Shown here piece after piece: positions 7,320 to 15,945 of a DNA stretch of 64,000 nucleotides. This DNA is from Halobacillus salinarum (lineage in GTDB: Bacteria > Bacillota > Bacilli > Bacillales > Halobacillaceae), in NCBI RefSeq assembly GCF_022919095.1, contig NZ_CP095073.1, forward strand, positions 2,542,001-2,606,000, written 5' to 3'. The notes beneath the pieces are model-generated. The model made no database searches and was not told where the DNA came from. It worked only from the letters and a program-made list of their open reading frames with translations. Position 1 is the first letter of the stretch, and each line of letters opens with the position of its first letter. Position numbers and translations under genes: made by a program.

Positions 7320-8519
7320 ATGAAAAAGATCGAAGTTCACCAAATGACGAAAATTTTCGGTGCTCACCCGAAGCAGGGAATGAACCGTTTGAATCAAGGA
7401 GAATCAAAGGAAGAAATATTGAAAAATACCGGATTAACCGTAGGAGTTAACCAAGCGTCTTTCTCAGTAAACCCAGGAGAATTTTTTGTGATTATGGGAT
7501 TATCCGGAAGTGGAAAATCTACGTTAATCCGACTTGTAAACCGTTTAATCGAGCCTACAGCTGGAGAGGTTTACATCGACGGTGAGGACCTTACAAAAAT
7601 GAATCAAGCTTCTCTTATCGAAACGAGGCGCAAAAAGCTGGGCATGGTTTTTCAGAAGTTCGGATTGTTTCCTCATCGAACCGTCCTGCATAACGTTGCC
7701 TACGGCTTGGAGATCCAAGGTATAAACAAAAATGAGCGGGAAAAAAAAGCACTTAAATCAATTGAAGACGTCGGATTAAAAGGGTATGAAAACAGCTATC
7801 CGAATGAATTGAGCGGTGGCATGCAGCAAAGAGTGGGACTGGCTCGGGCGCTTGCTAATGATACAGATATTTTACTTATGGACGAAGCATTCAGTGCCCT
7901 TGATCCGCTTATCCGAAAAGAGATGCAGGATGAGCTGCTCCACTTGCAAAAGAAATTAGGCAAGACCATTCTATTTATCACTCATGATTTAGATGAGGCT
8001 TTAAAGCTTGGAGATCGAGTAGCCATCATGAAAGATGGAGAGATCGTTCAAGTGGGCACGTCCGAAGAAATTTTAGAAAATCCTGTCAATGATTACGTGT
8101 CCAGCTTCGTTAAAGATGTTGATCGTTCAAAGGTTTTGGAAGCCCATCATGTCATGCAGCGCCCAGAGGTTCTAACCACGTATAAGGATGGTCCTCGTGT
8201 TGCGATCAGAAAAATGGAGGAAGCTGGGGTTTCCAGTATTTTCGTTGTCGATAAGAACGATTGTTTTAAAGGCTTATTGACAGTGGATGATGCAATCCGT
8301 GCCTACAACGAACAAATCTCCTTAGAAGAAGTTTTAAAAGCGGATGTTTATTCAACCAGCAGGACAACACCATTAAACGATCTGCTTGGGATCGCTGCTG
8401 ATACCCACTACCCGATTGCCGTAGTCGAAGAAGGAAAACTTGAAGGAATTATATCACGTGTTTCCATTCTTTCCGGCTTAGTGCTAGGGAAAAATAGTAA
8501 TGAGGAGGCCGAAGTATAA
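7320..8519 (+). CDS. opuAA: Glycine betaine/carnitine ABC transporter ATP-binding subunit (OpuAA type)
   Basis: Quaternary-ammonium ABC importer ATPase, about 399 residues. Walker A is GLSGSGKST (residues 60-68), the signature is LSGGMQQRVGLARAL and Walker B is ILLMDEAFSALDP. The C-terminal third carries a CBS pair (roughly residues 270-395), the ionic-strength sensor of OpuA-type systems. The ATG at 7320 is preferred to the ATG two codons earlier because GAGGAG then lies at seven bases. It follows the thioesterase gene closely and abuts the permease gene. Being in an operon with carnitine-degrading enzymes, the system most likely imports carnitine. Confidence 0.9.
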   Translation: MKKIEVHQMTKIFGAHPKQGMNRLNQGESKEEILKNTGLTVGVNQASFSVNPGEFFVIMGLSGSGKSTLIRLVNRLIEPTAGEVYIDGEDLTKMNQASLIETRRKKLGMVFQKFGLFPHRTVLHNVAYGLEIQGINKNEREKKALKSIEDVGLKGYENSYPNELSGGMQQRVGLARALANDTDILLMDEAFSALDPLIRKEMQDELLHLQKKLGKTILFITHDLDEALKLGDRVAIMKDGEIVQVGTSEEILENPVNDYVSSFVKDVDRSKVLEAHHVMQRPEVLTTYKDGPRVAIRKMEEAGVSSIFVVDKNDCFKGLLTVDDAIRAYNEQISLEEVLKADVYSTSRTTPLNDLLGIAADTHYPIAVVEEGKLEGIISRVSILSGLVLGKNSNEEAEV

Positions 8520-9350
8520 ATGAATTACTTTCATCTTCCATTAGAAGAATGGACAAATTCTTTTGTGAATAATTGGTTAATTCCTGTACTAGGAGGATTT
8601 TTCAATCATATCAGCCATGCCCTCTCTACCTTCATTAATGCCGTAACGAATGCCCTCGTTTCCATACCTCCGGAAATTATTGCGATTGTTCTTATATTGC
8701 TTGCCTGGCGTGCAGCGGGGAAAGGCATGGCACTGTTTACTTTAATCGGCTGTCTTTATCTTGGGTCTGTCAATTTATGGGATGGAGCCATGCAGACTAT
8801 TGCGGTCGTCATTGTATCGACTCTGCTGTCGATTCTTATTGGAGTCCCAGTGGGCATATTAAGCGCCACAAACCGGGTGATTGATAAAATTGTCCGTCCG
8901 ATTCTCGACTTTATGCAGACGCTTCCCAGCTTTGTTTATTTAATTCCGGCCATTCTGCTTTTCGGACTCGGAGGCGTGCCAGCCGTGATTTCTACCTTTG
9001 TCTTTGCTACTCCTCCAGCAGTACGCATGACAAGTCTCGGCATCAAACAGGTGCCTGGAGACGTAGTAGAAGCGTCTAGAGCCTTTGGGTCTACAAAAAA
9101 ACAGCTGTTGTTTAAAGTACAGCTGCCTATGGCTGTTCCTACTATTATGGCAGGGATTAATCAAACGATTATGCTTGCGCTGTCCATGGCTGTCATTGCG
9201 TCGATGATCGGAGCTCCCGGCCTGGGATCTACTGTTCTTTCTGGAATTTCTACAGTCAACGTAGGACTCGGATTAACCGGCGGACTGGGAATCGTTGTAT
9301 TAGCCATCGTGCTTGATCGAATTACGCAAGGATTTGGACAAAAAGTTTAA
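8520..9350 (+). CDS. opuAB: Glycine betaine/carnitine ABC transporter permease (OpuAB type)
   Basis: Inner-membrane permease, 276 residues, with several hydrophobic segments (for instance IIAIVLILLAWRAAG and a stretch around residues 88-115). The binding-protein-dependent transport motif EASRAFGSTKKQLLFKVQLPMAVPTIMAG carries the coupling-helix pattern that contacts the ATPase. The ATG follows the ATPase stop codon without a gap. Length and pattern match OpuAB/ProW. Confidence 0.92.
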   Translation: MNYFHLPLEEWTNSFVNNWLIPVLGGFFNHISHALSTFINAVTNALVSIPPEIIAIVLILLAWRAAGKGMALFTLIGCLYLGSVNLWDGAMQTIAVVIVSTLLSILIGVPVGILSATNRVIDKIVRPILDFMQTLPSFVYLIPAILLFGLGGVPAVISTFVFATPPAVRMTSLGIKQVPGDVVEASRAFGSTKKQLLFKVQLPMAVPTIMAGINQTIMLALSMAVIASMIGAPGLGSTVLSGISTVNVGLGLTGGLGIVVLAIVLDRITQGFGQKV

Positions 9351-9364
9351 AGGAGAGAAATAAG

Positions 9365-10255
9365 ATGAAAAAATTATTTTTAGGTTTGTTAACAGCATTG
9401 TTGATTGTAATGGCTGCGGGATGTTCTGCAAAAAGTGAAGGAGCAGACAATTCCTCAGAGCAAGCTGAAAGCAGTAGTAGTAAAGATAAGACGATCAATT
9501 TCGGAGTTACGCCCTGGACAAGCACAGTCCCTCCGACTAAGATTGCCAGTCTGATTTTACAGGACATGGGTTACAATGTGAAAGAAACAAAAGCAAATGT
9601 CAGTGGCGTATTTATGGGAATGTCCCGAGGGGAAGTCGATGTATTCATGGATGCCTGGTTCCCTATGCACAAGGTCCAAATGAAAAAGTTCGGAGATAAG
9701 CTTGAGCGGACAGCTGTCAGCTATCCGAAGGCGAAAACCGGATGGGTTGTGCCTACTTATATGAAAGACATCAACTCCGTTTCCGACTTGAAAGGAAAAG
9801 AAGGTGAGTTCAATAACAAAATGTATGGCATTGAAGAAGGAGCCAGTGCTACAAAAGAATCAAACGAAATGATAGAGGCTTATGGGTTGGATATGAAACA
9901 AGTTAACTCATCAGAAGGCGGTATGCTGGCGCAGGCCGATCGTTTAATGAAACAGGAAAAGCCAGTCGTTTTCTTCGGATGGCGCCCTCACACGATGTTT
10001 AACAAGTACGATTTAAAAGTACTGAAGAATGACAAAGGCTTTTTTGAATCCTCTTCAGTGGAAGTTGTGACTAATAGCAAGCTCAAAGAAAAAGCTCCCG
10101 AAGCCTATGAATTCCTTAAAAATTGGAGCATCTCTATTGATGATGTGGAGCAAATGATTGTGGAAATAGAAGACCAAGGCAAGGACCCTGAAAAAGTTGC
10201 CCGTGAATGGATTAACAATCACCAGGATAAAGTGAATAAAATGATGGGCAAATAA
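9365..10255 (+). CDS. opuAC: Glycine betaine/carnitine-binding lipoprotein (OpuAC type)
   Basis: Substrate-binding protein of the OpuAC/ProX class, 296 residues, anchored by a lipoprotein signal ending MAAGC (Cys about residue 20). The serine-rich linker is typical of Gram-positive lipoproteins. Aromatic residues of the ligand cage are visible in FGVTPWTST, VDVFMDAWFPMH and VVFFGWRPHTMF, as expected for binding a trimethylammonium head group. AAAGGAGAG precedes the ATG. The gene ends the transporter block and is followed by a hairpin. Confidence 0.92.
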   Translation: MKKLFLGLLTALLIVMAAGCSAKSEGADNSSEQAESSSSKDKTINFGVTPWTSTVPPTKIASLILQDMGYNVKETKANVSGVFMGMSRGEVDVFMDAWFPMHKVQMKKFGDKLERTAVSYPKAKTGWVVPTYMKDINSVSDLKGKEGEFNNKMYGIEEGASATKESNEMIEAYGLDMKQVNSSEGGMLAQADRLMKQEKPVVFFGWRPHTMFNKYDLKVLKNDKGFFESSSVEVVTNSKLKEKAPEAYEFLKNWSISIDDVEQMIVEIEDQGKDPEKVAREWINNHQDKVNKMMGK

Positions 10256-10268
10256 GGAACGCCTTACG

Positions 10269-10301
10269 ATAAGAGATCTGTAGTTAATGCAGATCTCTTA
10301 T
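10269..10301 (+). terminator. Hairpin between transporter and esterase genes
   Basis: Perfect 12-bp stem ATAAGAGATCTG / CAGATCTCTTAT with a short loop but without a long T run. It probably lowers rather than stops read-through into the esterase gene. Confidence 0.6.
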
Positions 10302-10321
10302 TTATGAAAGGAGAAAGAAGA

Positions 10322-11998
10322 GTGAACACAAATTCAGCTGTTCTTGTAGAACACAATCTTCCTTGTAAGCTCAGAGATGGGACGATTCTTTATTCAAATA
10401 TTTACCGTCCGGCTGCAGAAGGACAATATCCAGTCCTTCTTTCGAGAACCCCTTACAACAAAGATCTTCCTGAATTTTCTCATCGTTATGTTGATCCTTT
10501 TCGTTTAGTCAGAGGAGGTTTTGTGGTGGTTATTCAAGATGTGCGTGGCCGTTTTGCCTCTGAAGGGAAATTCAATCCTTTTGTGCAAGAACGCAAGGAT
10601 GGATATGACAGCGTGGAGTGGGCAGGAGCATTGCCTTACTGCAATGGAAATGTTGCTATGTTTGGCTTGTCCTATTATGGATATACCCAAATCTATGCAG
10701 CAGTCGAGCAGCCGCCTTCCCTTAAGGCTATTGCCCCGGCAATGACAGGCAGTCATTTGGAAAACGGACTCCTCTTTCGTGGGGGAGCCTTTGAACTTGC
10801 CCTGTTTGAAACATGGTTTCTGGATTCCATTGCTCCTGACATCATTGACCGCTCGGAGGGAAAGAACGGTGGATATAACCAGGTAAGGGAAGCAGTGAAT
10901 TCACTAAATAAATGGTACAAATACAAGCCCGTACATTTATGGCCGCCAGCCACAGCAACTAAGGAGCTGCATGACTTTTTTAACACATTTATTCAGCCGG
11001 AGGAAGATTGGCTCAACTTATCATCTGTAACTGAAAAACTATCAGAGCTTGAGATTCCGGCGTTTCATATTGGCGGATGGTATGATTGTTTTTTAGGCTC
11101 TACGATCGAAAATTTTGAAAAAATGGCGCAATCGAATAAAATGCAAAAATTAATGATTGGACCGTGGGGCCATGGAGATTTTAATCCCCTTATCGGCGAT
11201 CGTTTTTTTGGTACACACAGCAGTGGAAATTCCATTCGGCACCAGCAGGATTTGACCGATTTGCACCTTCATTGGTTTAATGATGTATTTAATAAACCAG
11301 CCGCTGCCATTCCTCCTGTGCAAATCTTTGTAATGGGAGTAGACCAATGGAGAACCGAAAGAGAATGGCCGATTAAACGGACGGTTTATACTCCTTATTA
11401 TTTACATCAACAGGGACAGTTACGAACAGACTTCCCTAGTATAAATGAAGCAAGTGAAAAATTCTGTTATGATCCTGAACAGCCTGTTCCTACAACTGGC
11501 GGAGCGACGCTCTTCTACCAAGGAATAAACAGTGGACCCTGTAATCAAAATGGCATTGCAGCTCGCCCAGATGTCTTAACGTTTACGACTCCTGTCTTAC
11601 AAAGGGATGTGGAAATCACAGGTCCTTTGAAAGCAGTCCTATGGGTAAGTTCCAATCGAAAGGCTACTGATTTTACGGCGGCACTAATCGATGTATTTCC
11701 CGATGGAACCTCTTATAATCTGGCGGATGGAATCATTCGACTCGATCCTATGGAAGAAAACACACCGAAACAAATAGAGATTGATCTATGGTCTACAAGT
11801 AATGTATTTTTTAAAGGCCATGCTATCAGACTGCACATTTCATCCAGCAATTTTCCTCGCTATGATTGCAACCCTAACACCGGTTCTTCTATGGTTGAAA
11901 GTGTAAAGTCAATAAAAGCTATGCAAACCATCTATTATGGAAAACAATATCCTTCTTACATTCTTCTACCTGTAATGCCTGAGCCAGAAGAAGACTAA
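10322..11998 (+). CDS. CocE/NonD-family (X-Pro dipeptidyl-peptidase S15-like) hydrolase
   Basis: Alpha/beta hydrolase with a C-terminal jelly-roll domain, 559 residues. The nucleophile is Ser117 in FGLSYYGYTQ, the acid Asp in GGWYDCFLG and the base His in GPWGHGDFNP, the same arrangement as bacterial cocaine esterase. GTG at 10322 is taken as start because AAAGGAG lies eight bases upstream, inside the longer reading frame from 10304. It is the last gene of the carnitine operon, after an intercistronic hairpin. Its natural substrate is unknown; an ester or amide that releases carnitine or betaine would fit the context but cannot be shown. No signal peptide, so cytoplasmic. Confidence 0.82.
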   Translation: MNTNSAVLVEHNLPCKLRDGTILYSNIYRPAAEGQYPVLLSRTPYNKDLPEFSHRYVDPFRLVRGGFVVVIQDVRGRFASEGKFNPFVQERKDGYDSVEWAGALPYCNGNVAMFGLSYYGYTQIYAAVEQPPSLKAIAPAMTGSHLENGLLFRGGAFELALFETWFLDSIAPDIIDRSEGKNGGYNQVREAVNSLNKWYKYKPVHLWPPATATKELHDFFNTFIQPEEDWLNLSSVTEKLSELEIPAFHIGGWYDCFLGSTIENFEKMAQSNKMQKLMIGPWGHGDFNPLIGDRFFGTHSSGNSIRHQQDLTDLHLHWFNDVFNKPAAAIPPVQIFVMGVDQWRTEREWPIKRTVYTPYYLHQQGQLRTDFPSINEASEKFCYDPEQPVPTTGGATLFYQGINSGPCNQNGIAARPDVLTFTTPVLQRDVEITGPLKAVLWVSSNRKATDFTAALIDVFPDGTSYNLADGIIRLDPMEENTPKQIEIDLWSTSNVFFKGHAIRLHISSSNFPRYDCNPNTGSSMVESVKSIKAMQTIYYGKQYPSYILLPVMPEPEED

Positions 11999-12034
11999 AA
12001 GCACAAGGGCTTTACGTAAAGCCCTTGTGCTTTT
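11997..12034. terminator. Bidirectional terminator between convergent units
   Basis: Perfect 18-bp palindrome AAAAGCACAAGGGCTTTA / its complement with a two-base loop, A-rich on one side and T-rich on the other. It serves the esterase gene on + and the glutaryl-CoA dehydrogenase gene on -. Confidence 0.9.
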
Positions 12035-12036
12035 CT

Positions 12037-13230
12037 TTAGTTTCCCTGTTTCCAAGCGGGAAGCATTTTCTTCAGTGGTTTATCCTGACGATAGCCGAGT
12101 ACATATTCGGCTTGCATGATCGTATGAATTTCCCTCGTCCCTTCATAAATGACCGGTGCTTTAGAATTTCTTAAATAACGTTCCACAGGGTACTCATTGG
12201 AATATCCATAAGCACCGTGAATCTGCACGGCATCGTCTGCAGCCTGATTAGCAAAATCGCACGCCTGCCATTTTGCTAACGACGTTTCTCTAGTATTGCG
12301 CACCCCTTTATTTTTCAGCTCTCCCGCCTGATAGACGAGGAACCTGCTCATCTTGAGGCCAGCATCCATTTTGGCAACCATTTGCTGGACGAGCTGATGC
12401 CTGCCGATTTCTTTTCCAAAGGTTGTCCGGTCGTGGCAGTACTTGACGCTTGCTTCTAAGCAGGCCATGATCTGGCCACAGGCGCCTGCAGCGACAGTAA
12501 ATCTGCCATTGTCCAAAGCGGACATAGCAATCTTGAAGCCATCTCCTTCTTCACCTACCAGGTTGTCCTTGGGAACCTTTACTTGATCAAAAAATAATTC
12601 TCCCGTATTGCCGGCTCGAATACCCAGCTTGCCTTTAGTAGCTTTTGAAGAGAAGCCCTGCATCGTTCTCTCCACGATAAATGCAGAAATGCCATGATGC
12701 TTTTTACTTTTATCTGTATAAGCGAAGACGAGGAAATGATCAGCTGTGTCACATAAAGAAATCCACGTTTTCTGACCATTTAGTATATAATCGTCTCCGT
12801 CACGTACAGCTGTCGATTGTAACGAAGCCACATCAGAGCCTGCCCCCGGTTCCGTTAAACCGAAAGCTCCAATTTTCAATCCTTCTGCCTGGGGAACTAA
12901 ATACTTCTGTTTCTGTTGTTCACTGCCCCACTGCAGAAGGGTCATGCTGTTCAGCCCGGTATGGACAGAAACCGCCGTACGAAAAGCTGTATCACCTCGT
13001 TCGAGTTCCTCACATACGATGGCCAAGGAATTATAGTCCATGCCGCTTCCACCATACTTTTCTGGAATACATACACCCATATAGCCTAATTGAGCCAGTT
13101 TTTTGACAACGTCTATATTAAAAAAACCTTTAGCATCCCATTCTCCAATAAAGGGCATGATCTCCTTGTCTACAAAATCTCTTACCGTTTTACGAAGCAT
13201 CACTTGCTCGTCACTAAAATCAAAATTCAT
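12037..13230 (-). CDS. gcdH: Acyl-CoA dehydrogenase, probable glutaryl-CoA dehydrogenase
   Basis: FAD-dependent acyl-CoA dehydrogenase, 397 residues. Signatures are GAFGLTEPGAGSD, QKTWISL, the FAD-binding QIHGAYGYSNEYPVERYLRN and the catalytic Glu in IYEGTREIH. Arg84 in AFRTAVSVH matches the arginine (FR/YR-x-x-x-SV) that holds the distal carboxylate in glutaryl-CoA dehydrogenases, which supports oxidative decarboxylation of glutaryl-CoA to crotonyl-CoA. Eleven bases separate it from the upstream CoA-transferase of the glutarate-specific type, so the two act in sequence. A simple short-chain acyl-CoA dehydrogenase remains possible. Start ATG has GGAGTGG upstream. Confidence 0.82.
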   Translation of the reverse strand: MNFDFSDEQVMLRKTVRDFVDKEIMPFIGEWDAKGFFNIDVVKKLAQLGYMGVCIPEKYGGSGMDYNSLAIVCEELERGDTAFRTAVSVHTGLNSMTLLQWGSEQQKQKYLVPQAEGLKIGAFGLTEPGAGSDVASLQSTAVRDGDDYILNGQKTWISLCDTADHFLVFAYTDKSKKHHGISAFIVERTMQGFSSKATKGKLGIRAGNTGELFFDQVKVPKDNLVGEEGDGFKIAMSALDNGRFTVAAGACGQIMACLEASVKYCHDRTTFGKEIGRHQLVQQMVAKMDAGLKMSRFLVYQAGELKNKGVRNTRETSLAKWQACDFANQAADDAVQIHGAYGYSNEYPVERYLRNSKAPVIYEGTREIHTIMQAEYVLGYRQDKPLKKMLPAWKQGN

Positions 13231-13241
13231 TCCACCACTCC

Positions 13242-14438
13242 TTAAATCGTATTAGACTTCCTGAATTCCTCAATTTTCATTGAATCGTAGCCCAATGAGG
13301 AAAGGATTTCTTCTGTATGTTCACCTGGCTCTGGCGGATGGCGGTACGTCTCAATTGAAGTTCTGGAGAGCTTAAGCGGACTGCCGATCACTCGAATTTG
13401 TCCTGCTTTAGGATGTTCGAGAGAAACAAACATGCGCCTTTGTTTTAACTGGGCGTCAGCTTCAAGATCCTTCAGCGTCTGAATCGGGCCGAAGGGAATG
13501 CCCGACCCTTGACATTTTTCCTTCCAATAGTCCGTTGATTCCTGAGAGAAGGCCCCCTGCAGTATTGCTGAAAGCTCTGTACGATGTTTTACTCGATCAG
13601 GATTTGTAGTGAACCGGGGATCATTTGGCAGGTCTTTACGATTAATGAGTTGGCATAAAAAAGTAAACTGCTGGTCATTGCCAACAGCGATCACCATCTC
13701 CCCATCCTTCGATTCGAATGTCTGATACGGAACGATATTTGCATGGTGATTGCCTAAACGGGAGGGGAGGGCACCCGACATTAAGTAATTACTGCCTATA
13801 TTCACTAATGTACTCACCGCCGAATCATATAAAGACAAATCGAGCTTCTGGCCTAATCCTGATTGATTTCGCTCGATTAAAGCAGACTGGATCCCTATGC
13901 AGGCGTAAAGACCGGTGATGACATCGGTTATCGCCACCCCAAGCTTCTGCGGCCCTGATTCTTCCGTTCCTGTAATACTCATTAAACCGCTCATCGCTTG
14001 AATGATAAAATCATAGCCCGGCAAGTGGCTGAACGGCCCCGTCTCACCAAACCCGGTAATGGAGCAATAAATAAGTCCGGGGTTTCCTTCACTCAGTGTT
14101 TCATAGCTGAGTCCAAGCCGTTCCATCGTACCTGTCTTAAAATTATGAAGGACGACATCGCTGTTAGAAGCAAGATTTTTGATTATTGATTTCCCGTGCT
14201 CTGTTTTTAAATTGACGGTCAGGCTTTTTTTATTTCGATTTGCACAAAGGTAATAGGCACTGATGCCTTCCTGGAAAGGAGGCCCCCATTTCCTTGTGTC
14301 GTCACTCCCTCCAGGAGCTTCTACTTTGATGACTTCTGCACCAAGATCCCCGAGGATCATAGAACAGTATGGTCCGGCAAGAACTCTTGATAAATCAAGC
14401 ACTTTTATGCCCTTTAGAGTTGATGACAGGGGTATCAC
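13242..14438 (-). CDS. Class III CoA-transferase, succinyl-CoA:glutarate type (SUGCT-like)
   Basis: CaiB/BaiF-family CoA-transferase, 398 residues, predicted to activate glutarate to glutaryl-CoA using succinyl-CoA. The N-terminus LDLSRVLAGPYCSMILGDLG and VIKVEAPGGSDDTRKWGPPF, then RNKKSLTVNLK, IVPYQTF-SKDG, GNDQQF and GSGIPFGPI, follow human SUGCT closely as I recall it. The catalytic Asp is in PGYDFIIQA (about residue 165). The start is GTG at 14438 with AAAAGGA very close. It leads the minus-strand unit with the glutaryl-CoA dehydrogenase and is divergent from the lysine-degrading genes, completing that pathway. Confidence 0.88.
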   Translation of the reverse strand: MIPLSSTLKGIKVLDLSRVLAGPYCSMILGDLGAEVIKVEAPGGSDDTRKWGPPFQEGISAYYLCANRNKKSLTVNLKTEHGKSIIKNLASNSDVVLHNFKTGTMERLGLSYETLSEGNPGLIYCSITGFGETGPFSHLPGYDFIIQAMSGLMSITGTEESGPQKLGVAITDVITGLYACIGIQSALIERNQSGLGQKLDLSLYDSAVSTLVNIGSNYLMSGALPSRLGNHHANIVPYQTFESKDGEMVIAVGNDQQFTFLCQLINRKDLPNDPRFTTNPDRVKHRTELSAILQGAFSQESTDYWKEKCQGSGIPFGPIQTLKDLEADAQLKQRRMFVSLEHPKAGQIRVIGSPLKLSRTSIETYRHPPEPGEHTEEILSSLGYDSMKIEEFRKSNTI

Positions 14439-14770
14439 TTCCTTTTTAACTAAATGAAAAACCAGCAGAACCCATACTAAGTATGAATCCCACTGGCTTA
14501 AAATAATGGTGAAATAAATGAGAAATCTTAGGAGGGCAAAGGATTTGTCCCTATTAAGCTTGGAATAGCAGTCTGTACACTCCAGTTTATTCCTTGGCCT
14601 CTAATAATATGAACATTTTACATAGATAAAAGATAAATAGCCTATCATGAAACGAATTTTCGAGTAATAGGATAGACCATGGGACAAACCTTAAGAAGTG
14701 CATATTAATAGGAAATGTCCGAGCCTTTAAGACGTGATCGTTCATTTCCTAATGATTGGGAGGTCAATGG
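14439..14770. promoter_or_regulatory. Divergent intergenic region of the lysine catabolic cluster
   Basis: About 330 bases between the glutarate unit (-) and the lysine unit (+), so both promoters must lie here. A perfect palindrome CATACTAAGTATG (14473-14485) sits 35 bases upstream of the CoA-transferase start and could be an operator. No lysine riboswitch pattern and no convincing sigma-54 promoter were found. No regulator gene is encoded in either unit. Confidence 0.4.
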
Positions 14771-15945
14771 ATGACCTATTGTTCTAAAAAAGTAAGCAGT
14801 TTACCTCCTTATCTGTTTTCAATCTTCCAGCAAAAAAAAGCAGCTTTACAAAAGAAAGGGGTCGACGTCATTGATTTAGGAATCGGTGCGCCGGACCTGC
14901 CAACCCCTTCCTTCATCATAGATCGGTTAACAGAGGAAGCAAGGAAGCCTGAAAACCACAAGTACTCTCCTTATGGAGGCTGCAAGGAGTTTCGTGAAGC
15001 AGTGGCTGATTTTTACCTGCGTCACTATCACGTAGAGTTGGATCCAGAAACAGAAGTGCTTACACTTATTGGGTCGAAAGAGGGGATTGCTCACCTCATT
15101 CAAGCAGTTCTTAATCCCGGAGATGGAGTGCTCACACCGGACCCGGGCTATCCCGTCTATCAATCGGCCATTCACTTATCCCACGGAAAGATGATCCGCA
15201 TGCCGCTTGATGGAGCTAACGGATATGTGCCCAAGTTTAATGAAATCGCACCGAAAGACTTGCACGTGTCAAAACTGCTGCTATTAAACTATCCAAGTAA
15301 TCCCACTGGAGCTACTGTGGAGATTGATACGTTTAGAAAAGCGATCGCATTTGCAGCAGCAAACGAACTCTGTGTAGCTCACGATGCCGCTTATGATCTC
15401 GTTACGTTTGACAATTATAAGGCTCCAAGCATCTTGGAAATTCCGGAGGCAAAAAAAAGAGCCGTGGAGTTTGGTTCACTGTCAAAAAGCTTCAATATGA
15501 CAGGCTGGCGGCTCGGTTACGTAGTCGGAAATAAAGAATTAATCAAGGCGTTGTCGATCGTGAAAAGCAATACAGACACTTCCCAGTTTCTCGCTATTCA
15601 AAAAGCAGGGGCAGCGGCTTTAAGCAGTGATCTAACTACGGTGGAAGCTAATAATGCAGTATATCAGCAGCGGGCTTTGACGATGCTCCACGCCCTCAAA
15701 TCAATAGGAATCGAAGCTGACAAACCCAGGGGAACTTTTTTTCTCTGGGCAAAGGTTCCCAAAGGTTTCACCTCCCAATCCTTTGCGGAAGAAATTCTTG
15801 AAAAAGCTGGGGTGATTCTTACCCCGGGTTCAGCGTTCGGCAAGGGGGAGAAGGTTATATCCGCATTTCGTTAAGCGTTCCTACCAGGCGCTTGCACGAG
15901 GCGGCTGCAAGAATCAAAGGTTTGAAGACAGGAGGGAGTCCATGA
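14771..15945 (+). pseudogene. Class I/II aminotransferase (probable 2-aminoadipate aminotransferase), frameshifted near the 3' end
   Basis: PLP-dependent fold-type I aminotransferase. Visible are GIGAPDLPTP, YSPYGG, PDPGYPVYQ, NYPSNPTGA, AHDAAYD, the PLP lysine in GSLSKSFNMTGWRLGY and the arginine region. As read, the frame ends at 15874 with an odd tail after FGKGEK. Adding one G to the run of five at 15844-15848 restores FGKGGEGYIRISLSVP and 20 more residues, ending at TGA 15943-15945, which overlaps the next ATG by four bases (ATGA). That fit strongly suggests the intact gene is 14771-15945 (391 residues). ATG 14771 has GGGAGG seven bases upstream. Role inferred: 2-aminoadipate to 2-oxoadipate. 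Confidence 0.85.

Noticed and set aside
12681-13106. 141-codon open frame on the plus strand inside the glutaryl-CoA dehydrogenase gene
   Set aside because: Antisense shadow; composition follows the real gene's codon pattern.
14439-14770. Lysine riboswitch (L box) before the lysine catabolic genes
   Set aside because: The conserved L-box core and pairing elements could not be found.
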